Translations under genes and position numbers: made by a program | In this document: in pieces, positions 9,722-18,843 of the stretch | How the letters are laid out: the number at the start of each line of letters is the position of its first letter | Numbering within the stretch: the first letter of the stretch is position 1 | Notes under the pieces: model-generated | The model's input: only the letters and a program-made list of their open reading frames with translations | Told to the model about the DNA's origin: nothing | Databases searched by the model: none | Assembly: GCF_020172085.1 (NCBI RefSeq) | Contig: NZ_JAIVAT010000007.1 | Coordinates: 1 to 64,000, forward strand | Direction: 5' to 3' | Source: Rossellomorea aquimaris | Lineage (GTDB): Bacteria; Bacillota; Bacilli; Bacillales; Bacillaceae_B | Length of the DNA: 64,000 bases

Positions 9722-11118
9722 ACGAAGAATGTGGAGTATTCGGGATCTGGGGACATCCGAATGCCGCGCAAATTACGTATTACGGACTTCATAGTCTGCA
9801 GCATAGAGGACAAGAGGGAACAGGTATCGTCGTGTCTGACGGTGATACGTTACGTTGCTTAAAAGGGGAAGGCCTCGTAACGGAAGTGTTCCAGGAAGGC
9901 ACGATCGAGAAGCTTGAAGGGGATTCGGCCATCGGTCACGTGCGCTATGCGACGGCTGGAGGTGGAGGCTACGAAAATGTTCAGCCTCTTCTCTTCAATT
10001 CCCAAAGCGGAAGTCTTGCGCTTGCCCATAACGGGAATCTGGTTAATGCGAACGCCTTGAAGCATCAGCTTGAAGGTCAGGGGAGTATTTTTCAAACAAG
10101 TTCAGATACAGAAGTATTGGCTCATTTGATTAAACGAAGCGGCTATTTCAACCTGAAGGACCGCGTGAAAAACGCGCTGACCATGTTGAAGGGTGCCTAT
10201 GCATTTGTCGTCATGACGGAAACAGAGATGATGGTGGCGCTTGATCCACACGGTCTTCGTCCATTATCTCTTGGTAAGCTTGGGGATGCTTACTGCGTGG
10301 CGTCAGAAACATGTGCCTTCGATATCGTAGGGGCTGAATTTGTAAGGGATATCGAGCCAGGGGAGCTTGTGATCATCAATGATGAGGGGTTGACCTCAGA
10401 ACGGTTTAGTTTTTCAGGCGGTAATGCGATGTGTACGATGGAATACGTATACTTCTCAAGACCGGACAGCAATATACAAGGCATCAACGTCCATTCTGCT
10501 AGAAAACGGATGGGGATGGAATTGGCGTATGAAGCACCGATCGAAGCGGATGTTGTCACAGGTGTGCCGGATTCGAGCATTTCGAGCGCCATCGGGTATG
10601 CGGAAGCATCAGGCATCCCATATGAAATGGGTCTGATCAAGAATCGTTATGTTGGCCGCACGTTCATTCAGCCTTCTCAATCTTTACGTGAGCAGGGTGT
10701 GAAGATGAAGCTTTCGCCTGTCAGAGGCGTTGTAGAAGGGAAACGCGTCGTCATGGTGGACGATTCCATTGTTCGTGGAACAACGTCGAAACGGATCGTG
10801 ACCATGCTGAAGGAAGCGGGAGCCAAGGAAGTGCATGTGTGCATCAGTTCACCGCCGATCAAGAACCCTTGCTTCTACGGCATCGATACATCGACTCATG
10901 AAGAGCTGATCGCCTCTTCCAACTCAGTGGAAGAAATGCGCCAGATCATCGGAGCGGACTCATTGACATTCTTGAGCACAGACGGTGTGATTAAAGCCAT
11001 CGGCCGGGATGATTCATCGGAAAACCGCGGCCAATGCATGGCTTGCTTTACAGGAAAGTATCCAACGGAAATCTACCCGGATACACTTCATCCACATGAA
11101 AAAGAGTTAGTGAAATAG
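9697..11118 (+). CDS. purF: Amidophosphoribosyltransferase, PurF
   Basis: The committed step of purine synthesis: PRPP plus glutamine to phosphoribosylamine. 473 residues. An 11-residue propeptide ([11 protein letters not shown]) precedes the N-terminal nucleophile Cys12 of CGVFG. The PRPP loop [14 protein letters not shown] is near residue 350. C-terminal cysteines in [12 protein letters not shown] fit the Fe-S cluster of the Bacillus enzyme. ATG 9697 is chosen from AAAGGAGC and alignment with B. subtilis. Confidence 0.97.
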   Translation: MPAEIKGLNEECGVFGIWGHPNAAQITYYGLHSLQHRGQEGTGIVVSDGDTLRCLKGEGLVTEVFQEGTIEKLEGDSAIGHVRYATAGGGGYENVQPLLFNSQSGSLALAHNGNLVNANALKHQLEGQGSIFQTSSDTEVLAHLIKRSGYFNLKDRVKNALTMLKGAYAFVVMTETEMMVALDPHGLRPLSLGKLGDAYCVASETCAFDIVGAEFVRDIEPGELVIINDEGLTSERFSFSGGNAMCTMEYVYFSRPDSNIQGINVHSARKRMGMELAYEAPIEADVVTGVPDSSISSAIGYAEASGIPYEMGLIKNRYVGRTFIQPSQSLREQGVKMKLSPVRGVVEGKRVVMVDDSIVRGTTSKRIVTMLKEAGAKEVHVCISSPPIKNPCFYGIDTSTHEELIASSNSVEEMRQIIGADSLTFLSTDGVIKAIGRDDSSENRGQCMACFTGKYPTEIYPDTLHPHEKELVK

Positions 11119-11126
11119 GGGGAATC

Positions 11127-12158
11127 ATGATGGCAAATGCGTATCGTCAGGCAGGAGTAGATATAGAAGCAGGATACGAATCCGTCGACCGGATCAAAAA
11201 GCACGTGAAACGAACGGCACGCGAAGGCGTTCTAGGTCAGCTGGGCAGCTTTGGTGGAATGTTCGACCTATCCTCCTTGAATTTAAAGGAACCCGTTCTC
11301 GTCTCTGGTACAGACGGAGTCGGAACGAAGCTGAAGCTTGCCTTCATGGCAGACAAACACGATACAATCGGGATCGATTGTGTGGCCATGTGCGTGAATG
11401 ACATTGTCGTTCAAGGTGCGGAACCACTGTATTTCTTAGATTATATAGCGACCGGGAAAGCACTCCCGGAGAAGATAGAAGGTATTGTAAAAGGAATTGC
11501 GGACGGATGTGAAACAGCGGGCTGCGCGCTGATCGGTGGCGAAACCGCCGAGATGCCTGGTATGTATTCTGATGAAGAATATGACATTGCCGGGTTCGCT
11601 GTTGGCGCCTGTGAAAAAAAAGAGATCATCACAGGCGAAAAAATTTCTGAAGGAAATGTGTTAGTCGGACTGGGGTCCAGTGGTATACACAGTAATGGAT
11701 ACTCTTTAGTGAGAAAAGTATTCTTCGAAGATCAGTCGTTTTCTTTGGAAGAATCTTTACCTGAAGTCGGGACCACACTAAAGGAAGCCCTTCTTACACC
11801 GACAAAGATTTATGTGAAACCGGTGTTAGCGGCACTTAAACAATTCTCCATCAACGGAATGTCCCATATCACTGGCGGTGGCTTTATTGAAAATATCCCG
11901 CGGATGCTTCCAGAGGGATTGCAGGCAGAGATAACGGAAGGTAGCTGGGAGATTTCGGCCATTTTCACTGCCCTTGAGCAGCACGGAGACATTCCACGCA
12001 GCGAAATGTATAACATTTTCAATATGGGGATTGGATTTGTGCTAGCTGTAGAGGAAGCGGAAGCAGAAGACATTCTTCGATTCTTCAATGAACAGGGAGA
12101 AGACGCCTTTATGATTGGACGCGTTTCAAAAGGAACAGGAGTAAGCTTTGTTCGTTGA
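11127..12158 (+). CDS. purM: AIR synthase, PurM
   Basis: About 343 residues. It closes the imidazole ring (FGAM to AIR, ATP-dependent). Family blocks are [15 protein letters not shown] near residue 58, [28 protein letters not shown] and [15 protein letters not shown]. Two start codons are adjacent (ATG 11127 and ATG 11130); the AGGGGG at 11117-11122 fits 11130 slightly better. Confidence 0.96.
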   Translation: MMANAYRQAGVDIEAGYESVDRIKKHVKRTAREGVLGQLGSFGGMFDLSSLNLKEPVLVSGTDGVGTKLKLAFMADKHDTIGIDCVAMCVNDIVVQGAEPLYFLDYIATGKALPEKIEGIVKGIADGCETAGCALIGGETAEMPGMYSDEEYDIAGFAVGACEKKEIITGEKISEGNVLVGLGSSGIHSNGYSLVRKVFFEDQSFSLEESLPEVGTTLKEALLTPTKIYVKPVLAALKQFSINGMSHITGGGFIENIPRMLPEGLQAEITEGSWEISAIFTALEQHGDIPRSEMYNIFNMGIGFVLAVEEAEAEDILRFFNEQGEDAFMIGRVSKGTGVSFVR

Positions 12159-12195
12159 GAATGAAGGATGAGCATGTCAATAACGGGGGCGAGTC

Positions 12196-12771
12196 ATGAG
12201 ACAGGTTGCCATTTTTGCATCAGGAAGCGGAAGTAATTTTCAAGCATTAGTAGATGCCGTCCAAAGCGGAACACTGAAAGCGAATATCAAACTTCTTGTA
12301 TGTGACCAGCCGGGCGCGTTTGTCATTCACCGTGCCCACACTGCAGGAATCTCTACTTTCGTCTTTCGGGCAAAGGACTATGAGAACAAGCAGGCATTTG
12401 AACAGGAAATCCTAAATGAGCTGGCTCATTTAGGTGTTGATTTTATTGTGTTAGCAGGGTATATGAGGCTGATCGGTCCAACCCTTCTCGAAAGCTTCGG
12501 TGGAAGGATCGTGAATATCCATCCGTCACTCCTTCCTTCTTTTCCAGGGAAGGACGCAATCGGACAAGCCATTGACGGAGGGGTGAAAATCACCGGTGTC
12601 ACGGTTCACTTCGTAGACGCAGGCATGGACACAGGTGAGATCATCGCACAGGAAATCGTCCGTGTCACAACAGGTGAAACCAGACAGTCACTCCAGGACA
12701 AAATACAACACGTCGAACATCACCTATACCCAACCACCCTGAACCACCTCTTTCTCACCAGCGGTCACTAA
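12196..12771 (+). CDS. purN: GAR formyltransferase, PurN
   Basis: 191 residues, using 10-formyl-THF to formylate GAR. It begins with ASGSGSNFQAL. The catalytic triad region is present as NIHPSLLPSFPG (Asn, His) and VTVHFVDAGMDTGEII (Asp). The last 25 or so codons are unusually C-rich and G-poor, and the 3' end can pair with the G-rich sequence just after the stop. Unlike in B. subtilis, purH does not follow directly: a 412-bp island intervenes. Confidence 0.95.
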   Translation: MRQVAIFASGSGSNFQALVDAVQSGTLKANIKLLVCDQPGAFVIHRAHTAGISTFVFRAKDYENKQAFEQEILNELAHLGVDFIVLAGYMRLIGPTLLESFGGRIVNIHPSLLPSFPGKDAIGQAIDGGVKITGVTVHFVDAGMDTGEIIAQEIVRVTTGETRQSLQDKIQHVEHHLYPTTLNHLFLTSGH

Positions 12772-12833
12772 ACCCGGTGGGGAGAGGTTGGTTGATGGTT
12801 GCTTTATCTTGGTAGTGTGGTAAAGTGATGGGG

Positions 12834-12842
12834 GGACGGACC
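12834..12842 (+). repeat. GGACGGACC element, single, plus orientation
   Basis: Core of GGGGGGACGGACCTTGG in the purN-purH island, about 70 bp before the phased array. Confidence 0.6.
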
Positions 12843-12913
12843 TTGGATTTTGAGCGGTGTATGAGTGGAGAAGCGGTATGGCTTGGAGTGTAGCAGGGTT
12901 GCGATTTGGTGTA

Positions 12914-13008
12914 GCGGCACAAGTTTTGGTGAAAGTGGCACGAGTTCCCCTCAAAGTGGCACAAGTCCGGTCGAAAGTGGCACAAGTTTTCCTCAAAGTG
13001 GCACAAGT
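12914..13008 (+). repeat. Phased short-repeat array 2 (GTGGCACAAGT, exact 21-bp period)
   Basis: Five copies of GTGGCACAAGT or one-base variants start at 12914, 12935, 12956, 12977 and 12998, each exactly 21 bp apart. Only the 11-bp motif plus a leading AAA is conserved; the rest of each unit varies. Exact helical phasing with variable linkers looks like an array of protein-binding sites on one face of the DNA rather than slippage repeats. Confidence 0.85.
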
Positions 13009-13183
13009 CCACTCCCAAACGTCACACCAATCACCAAATCAACACATAAACCACCTACAAACTGATGAATTTTCAATAAAACGACCACCCACGCACCATT
13101 ATAGTATACAATCCTCAAATCCATCTCCATTTAAACAACATAATAAAATAAAATCAGCACAACAGGCAGAGGAGGATCAGACA

Positions 13184-14719
13184 TTGAAAAAGAGAGCATT
13201 GATCAGTGTTTCAGATAAAAGCGGAGTCATCGAATTTGCGAAAGAATTAAAGACACTAGGGTATGAAATCATTTCGACTGGTGGAACGAAAAAACTTCTT
13301 TTAGAAAATGACGTTGAAGTTATGGGAGTAGAAGAAGTGACGGGTTTTCCGGAAATCCTGGAAGGACGCGTTAAGACCCTTCACCCTAATATCCACGGTG
13401 GATTGCTTGCCAAGCGCGGCGAAGAAAGTCATCGCGTTCAGCTAGAGGAGCAGGGAATTGAAGGGATCGACCTTGTATGTGTCAATCTTTACCCGTTCCA
13501 ACAAACGATCGCTAAGCCGAATGTCGGCGTTGAAGAAGCCATTGAGAACATCGATATCGGCGGTCCGACGATGCTGCGTGCAGCTGCAAAAAATCATCAA
13601 TACGTGACAGTTGTAGTCGATGCATTGGATTATGATGGGGTTCTAGCCGAGTTGAAGCTTCACGGCGAACCAACATTGGAAAAACGTCGTAAATTAGCGG
13701 CCAAAGTGTTCCGCCATACGGCAGCTTACGATGCCTTCATTGCTGAATACATGACAGACATTTCTGGTGAAGAAAACCCTGAACGTTTTACAAGAACGTA
13801 TGAATTAAAGCAAACACTCCGTTACGGGGAAAATCCTCATCAGCAGGCCTCTTTCTATCGCGCGCCCCTTGGCTCAGAATTCTCAGTGGCCATGGCAAGG
13901 CAGCTTCACGGGAAAGAGCTTTCATACAATAACATCAATGATGCCAATGCGGCTCTTCAAATCGTTAAAGAGTTCACGGAACCTGCAGCTGTTGCAGTGA
14001 AGCATATGAACCCATGTGGAGTCGGCGTTGGCTCGACCATTCATGAAGCGTTCTCGAAAGCGTATGAAGCGGATTCTACATCCATCTTCGGTGGAATCGT
14101 TGCGTTGAACCGTATTGTAGATGAAGACACAGCGAAGCAGCTTCATGAAATTTTCCTGGAGATCGTCATCGCACCAGCTTTCAGTGATGAAGCATTTGAG
14201 ATCCTTTCAGCCAAGAAGAATATTCGTTTATTGACGGTTCCATTTGAATCTACAAATAAGATCGAGCGTAAGTTAACGACGGTTGAAGGTGGATTGCTTG
14301 TTCAAGCGGATGACACGTTCACCCTTGACGATGCAGACCTGAGAGTCGTGACGAAGCGTGAACCGACAGAAGCCGAATGGGACGCTATGAAACTCGGATG
14401 GAAAGTTGTGAAGCATGTGAAATCCAACGCAATCGTTGTGACAGATGCTCATATGACAATCGGAGTCGGTGCAGGACAGATGAACCGCGTCGGTGCGGCA
14501 AACATTGCTCTTGAGCAGGCAGGTTCGAAAGCTAATGGAGCGGCCATGGCATCCGATGCCTTCTTCCCGATGGACGACACCGTAGAAGCGGCTGCCAAAG
14601 CTGGCATCACCGCCATCATCCAACCGGGAGGCTCCATCCGTGATGAAGACTCCATCAAAAAAGCAGACCAATACGGCATCACCATGGTCATGACCGGGAT
14701 CCGCCACTTCAAACATTAA
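13184..14719 (+). CDS. purH: Bifunctional AICAR transformylase / IMP cyclohydrolase, PurH
   Basis: 511 residues, catalysing the last two steps to IMP. The N-terminal MGS-like cyclohydrolase domain begins [14 protein letters not shown]. The transformylase part contains [11 protein letters not shown] near residue 267 and ends GIRHFKH as in Bacillus. I choose TTG 13184, eight bases after AGAGGAGG. Readings extended upstream cross the repeat array and lack homology. The gene sits alone between two repeat-rich gaps. Confidence 0.95.
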   Translation: MKKRALISVSDKSGVIEFAKELKTLGYEIISTGGTKKLLLENDVEVMGVEEVTGFPEILEGRVKTLHPNIHGGLLAKRGEESHRVQLEEQGIEGIDLVCVNLYPFQQTIAKPNVGVEEAIENIDIGGPTMLRAAAKNHQYVTVVVDALDYDGVLAELKLHGEPTLEKRRKLAAKVFRHTAAYDAFIAEYMTDISGEENPERFTRTYELKQTLRYGENPHQQASFYRAPLGSEFSVAMARQLHGKELSYNNINDANAALQIVKEFTEPAAVAVKHMNPCGVGVGSTIHEAFSKAYEADSTSIFGGIVALNRIVDEDTAKQLHEIFLEIVIAPAFSDEAFEILSAKKNIRLLTVPFESTNKIERKLTTVEGGLLVQADDTFTLDDADLRVVTKREPTEAEWDAMKLGWKVVKHVKSNAIVVTDAHMTIGVGAGQMNRVGAANIALEQAGSKANGAAMASDAFFPMDDTVEAAAKAGITAIIQPGGSIRDEDSIKKADQYGITMVMTGIRHFKH

Positions 14720-14725
14720 TTGGAG

Positions 14726-14734
14726 GGACGGACC
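14726..14734 (+). repeat. GGACGGACC element, plus orientation
   Basis: Within GGAGGGACGGACCTC, two bases after the purH stop region. A second direct copy follows about 106 bp later. Confidence 0.6.
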
Positions 14735-14831
14735 TCAAGTTTTGACTGTTATCTGAACTTGAAAAACGGTAAAGACATTGAAGGTAAAGGATTTATTAAG
14801 GGCTAAGTTGATTCAAGGAAAGAGAAAGGAG

Positions 14832-14840
14832 GGACGGACC
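14832..14840 (+). repeat. GGACGGACC element, plus orientation
   Basis: Within GGAGGGACGGACCTCC. It is followed by CTTCTCTTTCC, which can pair with the GGAAAGAGAAAGGAGG that precedes it, giving a hairpin in the purH-purD gap. Confidence 0.6.
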
Positions 14841-14959
14841 TCCACTTCTCTTTCCAGTACCAAGCCCATAAATACAGCTCAAGAAATTTTTCCACATACC
14901 AACCTCTCCTCATCTACAACATTAAAGGAGAGGTTTTCTTAAAAGGGGGCTATCTTAAG

Positions 14960-16234
14960 ATGAAAGTATTAGTGATCGGCCGCGGTGGTCGCGAACATGC
15001 CATATGCAAGAAATTAGCGGAAAGTGAAAGTGTGAGAGAAGTGTTCTGCGCACCAGGGAATGCAGGTATCGCAGGCGTAGCGACAAATCTTCCATACACT
15101 GAAACTGGCGTGAGTGATCTCATTGATTTTGCCAAACAAGAGGATATTGCGTTTACGTTTGTAGGTCCCGAAAACCCATTATTGGATGGGATCGTCAACC
15201 GTTTCCAGGAGGAAGGCCTGCACATATTCGGACCGACGAAAGAAGCGGCCATCATCGAAGGAAGTAAATCATTTTCTAAAGAGTTAATGAAGAAATATAA
15301 CATCCCCACGGCTTCCTATGAAGTGTTCACAAGCGTAGAGAAAGCAATCGAATATGTGAAGGAAGTCGGTGCGCCGATCGTAGTGAAGGCAGATGGTCTG
15401 GCAGCCGGAAAGGGTGTTGTGGTGGCTGAAACGGAGCAGGAAGCCATCAGCGCTTTGGAAGACATGCTTCTTGATGAGAAATTCGGGGATGCCTCCTCGA
15501 AAGTGGTTGTGGAAGAATGCTTGTTTGGAGAAGAGTTCTCACTCATGGCATTTGTGAATGGTGAGTCGGTCTATCCCATGGTGATCGCCCAGGATCATAA
15601 GCGTGCCTTTGATGGGGATCAAGGTCCGAACACAGGTGGGATGGGTGCTTATTCCCCGGTTCCGCATATTACGGATGAAGTCGTGCAAGAAGCGATTTCT
15701 ACGGTTCTCTACCCGACAGCACAAGCAATGGTGAAAGAGAATCGTTCATTTACCGGCATTCTATATGCTGGGCTGATGCTGACAAGTGAGGGTCCAAAGG
15801 TCATCGAATTCAATGCCCGTTTCGGAGACCCGGAAACACAGGTAGTCCTGCCGCGATTGACTTCTGACTTTGGCCTCGTGGTGAAGGATATCATCGAGGG
15901 CAAGCCTGTTCAATTGGAATGGTCGGATGAAGCGGTTGTTGGGGTTGTGCTCGCAGCCGAGGGGTATCCTGGCACCTATGAAAAAGGGATCCAAATCCCT
16001 GACATTGAAGGTTCGCTTGATCATGGAACCTTGGTATACCATGCAGGAACGGAAATCAGTGAGGAAGATACCCTTGTTTCAAATGGGGGAAGAGTATTAT
16101 TGGTCGCTTCCACTGCCTCCACGGTTGAAAAAGCGCAAACAGACGTTTACCGTCAATTAGGCAAAGTAGATTGGAAAGGCTTGTTCTACAGGAGAGATAT
16201 CGGGCTCAAAGCTATCGAACACGTCTCTTCCTAG
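14960..16234 (+). CDS. purD: GAR synthetase (phosphoribosylamine-glycine ligase), PurD
   Basis: 424 residues, an ATP-grasp enzyme joining glycine to phosphoribosylamine. It begins MKVLVIGRGGREHAI. The ATP-grasp region includes VKADGLAAGKGVVVA near residue 145 and the family signature FNARFGDPETQVVLPR near residue 285. ATG 14960 follows AAGGGGG at 14943-14949. The 3' end overlaps a convergent micro-gene by 23 bp. Confidence 0.96.
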   Translation: MKVLVIGRGGREHAICKKLAESESVREVFCAPGNAGIAGVATNLPYTETGVSDLIDFAKQEDIAFTFVGPENPLLDGIVNRFQEEGLHIFGPTKEAAIIEGSKSFSKELMKKYNIPTASYEVFTSVEKAIEYVKEVGAPIVVKADGLAAGKGVVVAETEQEAISALEDMLLDEKFGDASSKVVVEECLFGEEFSLMAFVNGESVYPMVIAQDHKRAFDGDQGPNTGGMGAYSPVPHITDEVVQEAISTVLYPTAQAMVKENRSFTGILYAGLMLTSEGPKVIEFNARFGDPETQVVLPRLTSDFGLVVKDIIEGKPVQLEWSDEAVVGVVLAAEGYPGTYEKGIQIPDIEGSLDHGTLVYHAGTEISEEDTLVSNGGRVLLVASTASTVEKAQTDVYRQLGKVDWKGLFYRRDIGLKAIEHVSS

Positions 16235-16325
16235 ATTTTCGAACATACACATACGCAATGGCGACGATGCCGCCAATCAACGAAAACAGAACATACGACA
16301 TATCCGTTAAATATTCCCAAAACAA
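16212..16325 (-). CDS. EYxxD-motif small membrane protein
   Basis: A 37-residue minus-strand gene. The start is TTG at 16325, nine bases after AAAGGAG. The product begins MFWEYLTDMSY, has one hydrophobic segment (VLFSLIGGIVAIAYVYV, residues 12-28) and a basic tail ending RKSRKRRVR. The E-Y-x-x-D motif at residues 4-8 followed by a single membrane helix matches a family of tiny Bacillus membrane proteins. Its role is unknown. It is convergent with purD and overlaps its last 23 bp. Confidence 0.7.
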   Translation of the reverse strand: MFWEYLTDMSYVLFSLIGGIVAIAYVYVRKSRKRRVR

Positions 16326-16368
16326 TACAAACAACTCCTTTTATCAATTTATCAATATAGATGCAAAG

Positions 16369-16407
16369 TTGCCGAGGAAAGTCCTTTTGAGGGACGGACC
16401 TCGGCAA
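16369..16407 (+). repeat. Hairpin built on a GGACGGACC element
   Basis: TTGCCGAGG (16369-16377) and CCTCGGCAA (16399-16407) are perfect inverted repeats; the GGACGGACC core is at 16392-16400 inside the right arm and loop. No T run follows. It lies upstream of the EYxxD micro-gene and may shape its leader. Confidence 0.6.
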
Positions 16408-16485
16408 TCTGCCATTTTGCTCGATTTAATTCAAGGGAAAGCCCGCCGTTACTGCATTTCGAAGAAAGACATCATTTTCAAATAA

Positions 16486-16947
16486 CTAAGAATGAAGGTC
16501 CGTCCCTTTATCGCCGATTCCCTTGCCGCCGTTCAACGCCTCTTGGACTTCTTGGTTGGTGAGTTCTTCAGGGTTGAAGTTGGATTCTTTTTTGGTGTTG
16601 TTGAGCGGTTCTTGTTGGTGTTCGCTTTTTGATTGATGGTTGTGATTGTCATGATCGGATTTACCGGACTTCAGCATGTCTTTGAAGTTCATCATATCCT
16701 TCGCTTTAAATCCACCGAAGCCGCCGTTTTCATTTCCGCCTTCTCCCCCTTTTTCAAACAGGGCAGTGACAGGACAGTAACGCAATATCCCTTCTCCCAC
16801 TTTCATGGCACCGATGACCGCCATGACGAGATAGGAGTCTCTCCATGGACGTCTTGCAAGCTTGGAAGTACTCCAGGCAAGGATGGTAAATCCAATGGTG
16901 ATGCGGATAAGGGCATTGATGATCCCGATGTTTGATGATACTTTCAT
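16486..16947 (-). CDS. YgaP-like membrane protein (DUF2892) with C-terminal extension
   Basis: 153 residues. The first 65 or so residues form the YgaP/DUF2892 transmembrane hairpin (NIGIINALIRITIG, then GEGILRYCPVTALF). A Gly/His/Asn/Lys-rich, probably disordered tail follows. The start is ATG 16947 with AGGGAGG upstream; an ATG further upstream at 16977 has no good site. The last codons (KGTDLHS) are encoded by a minus-strand copy of the GGACGGACC repeat, so the repeat defines the C-terminus. Function unknown. Confidence 0.8.
   Translation of the reverse strand: MKVSSNIGIINALIRITIGFTILAWSTSKLARRPWRDSYLVMAVIGAMKVGEGILRYCPVTALFEKGGEGGNENGGFGGFKAKDMMNFKDMLKSGKSDHDNHNHQSKSEHQQEPLNNTKKESNFNPEELTNQEVQEALNGGKGIGDKGTDLHS
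16497..16505 (-). repeat. GGACGGACC element, minus orientation, inside the 3' end of a gene
   Basis: GAAGGTCCGTCCCTTT overlaps the final codons of the DUF2892 gene. It is inverted relative to the copy at 16392-16400. Confidence 0.6.
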
Positions 16948-17072
16948 TTGTACATTCCTCCCTAATCGATAATTCACATAATTGTTGTAAACCTTTAATG
17001 CGTTAAATAGTAAAATATGTTAACATAAAATGAAACTTACACTAATACCATTCCACTAGAGGAGTGTTCACT

Positions 17073-18812
17073 TTGGACCAGCGCTACAGATGGAAGAACA
17101 AACAACTGCGAGAACATGTACAAGTACTGAATGGAGAATTGTCTCCCAGTCTTCTTTTAAAGAATGCAACCTACCTTCACTCAACGTTAAAGAAATGGGT
17201 GCAGGGACATATTTGGGTTTACGGTGACCGGATTGTCTATACCGGTGATCAACTCCCTGAAAACCTTGAGAAGTGTGAAATCGTGGACTGTGACTCACAG
17301 TACCTCGTTCCAGGATATATTGAACCGCATGTACATCCGTTTCAGCTTTATAATCCCCAATCTTTTTCCAAGTATGCATCCCAAACCGGTACAACGACAT
17401 TCGTAAATGATAACCTGATGATGTTTTTACAATTGGAAAAAAAGAAAGCGTTTACTTTATTAAGGGAATTTAACAATATGCCAGTGACGATGTACTGGTG
17501 GACTCGATTTGATTCACAGACTGAAATGATGAATGAAGAGGTCACTTTCTCAAATGGGGAAGTGAAATCTTGGCTCGAACATGACTCTGTCCTTCAAGGC
17601 GGTGAATTGACCGCATGGCCGCGACTGCTCGAAGGAGATGACCTGATCCTTCACTGGATGCAGGAAGCCAAAAGGATGGGGAAAATCGTGGAGGGGCATC
17701 TCCCGGGAGCCTCTGATAATACGATCGCTAAGCTTGGCTTATTAGGAATAGATGGAGATCATGAATCGATGACCGGAGAAGACGTGTACAAGCGTCTCAT
17801 TCAAGGGCTGACCGTCACCCTGCGCCATTCATCCATCCGGCCGGATCTACCGGTTCTGTTAGACGGGTTAAAAGAACAAGGCATCGATTCCTACGATTCC
17901 TTGCTATTTACAACAGATGGATCCACGCCTGGTTTCTACGAAAAAGGCGTACTGGATTTCATGATCAAAATGGCGTTGGATAAAGGCATCCCGCCCATTG
18001 AAGCGTATCATATGGCAAGTTACAACGTTGCCAATTATTACAATATCACTCACCTCCATGGGATGATTGCTACAGGCAGGGTTGCCAATATCAACTTCCT
18101 TTCTGCAAAGGATGATCCGACTCCAGTTTCGGTCCTGTCAAAGGGAGTCTGGGTTCGTAAAAACGGCGAACAGATGGAGGATTACACAGAAATTAAATGG
18201 GGAGAAAGTGGATTTACCCCTCTACAACTCGACTGGGAGGTTGGGTATGACGACCTTCAATTCTCCATGCCGTTTGGTATTGAAATGGTGAATGATGTCA
18301 TTACCAAGCCTTACTCCATTTCCATCAATCCATCAGAAGACTTTCTCGAGACTGACCATGATCAATCATTCCTCATGCTGCTCGACCGGAATGGTAAGTG
18401 GAGAATCAGCACCATGATCAAAGGCTTCTCGAAGGGGGTCATGGGGTTTGCGTCGTCTTACTCCAATACAGGGGACATTATCCTGATTGGAAAAAGAAAG
18501 TCTGATATGATTGCAGCCTTCGACAGGATGAAAGAAATCGGGGGAGGGATCGTCCTTGCAGAGAATGGTGAAATCCTGCACGAAATCCCCCTTCCACTAA
18601 GCGGACTGCTTTCTCAGAAAGAAATGCCGGAGCTGATTGAAGAAGAAAAAATACTAAAAGGATTATTAAAAGAAAGAGGCTATCGCTTCGCGGATCCGAT
18701 CTATACATTACTGTTTCTTCAGTCCACTCATCTTCCATATATCCGGATGACACAAAAAGGAATCTATGATGTAATGAAGAAAACGGTACTCTTTCCAACA
18801 ATAATGCGTTAA
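17073..18812 (+). CDS. yerA: Adenine deaminase family amidohydrolase YerA
   Basis: About 579 residues, collinear with B. subtilis YerA. The metal-dependent hydrolase core is visible: VPGYIEPHVHPFQ (HxH, near residue 90), EGHLPGASD, HESMTG and TTDGSTPGFY. The C-terminal domain ends FLQSTHLPYIR to the end. It is related to adenine deaminase (adenine to hypoxanthine), but YerA-type proteins are a separate branch and activity is not certain. TTG 17073 is preferred because GGAG at 17061-17064 is well spaced from it and overlaps the GTG at 17064. Confidence 0.88.
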   Translation: MDQRYRWKNKQLREHVQVLNGELSPSLLLKNATYLHSTLKKWVQGHIWVYGDRIVYTGDQLPENLEKCEIVDCDSQYLVPGYIEPHVHPFQLYNPQSFSKYASQTGTTTFVNDNLMMFLQLEKKKAFTLLREFNNMPVTMYWWTRFDSQTEMMNEEVTFSNGEVKSWLEHDSVLQGGELTAWPRLLEGDDLILHWMQEAKRMGKIVEGHLPGASDNTIAKLGLLGIDGDHESMTGEDVYKRLIQGLTVTLRHSSIRPDLPVLLDGLKEQGIDSYDSLLFTTDGSTPGFYEKGVLDFMIKMALDKGIPPIEAYHMASYNVANYYNITHLHGMIATGRVANINFLSAKDDPTPVSVLSKGVWVRKNGEQMEDYTEIKWGESGFTPLQLDWEVGYDDLQFSMPFGIEMVNDVITKPYSISINPSEDFLETDHDQSFLMLLDRNGKWRISTMIKGFSKGVMGFASSYSNTGDIILIGKRKSDMIAAFDRMKEIGGGIVLAENGEILHEIPLPLSGLLSQKEMPELIEEEKILKGLLKERGYRFADPIYTLLFLQSTHLPYIRMTQKGIYDVMKKTVLFPTIMR

Positions 18813-18843
18813 AATAGTAAAGTATATAGGGGTGTAAAAAAAC

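Larger units (their letters stand above)
12772..13183 (+). other. 412-bp purN-purH island with composition switch
   Basis: No credible gene. 12781-12900 is G/T-rich (about 52 G, 9 C). Then comes the 21-bp phased array. 13021-13140 is A/C-rich (about 38 C, 6 G). One GGACGGACC element sits at 12834-12842. A frame open across the island and into purH (from 12857) reads only as a seven-residue periodic peptide (LKVAQV-type) and is an artefact of the 21-bp period. Confidence 0.7.

Noticed and set aside
12914..13008. CRISPR-like array
   Set aside because: The repeated motif is 11 bp with about 10-bp linkers; CRISPR repeats and spacers are each about 25-40 bp. No cas genes are present.
12857..13183. 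Open frame extending purH upstream by about 110 codons
   Set aside because: It reads the 21-bp array as a heptapeptide repeat and a G-free leader. The AGAGGAGG before TTG 13184 and PurH homology fix the start downstream.
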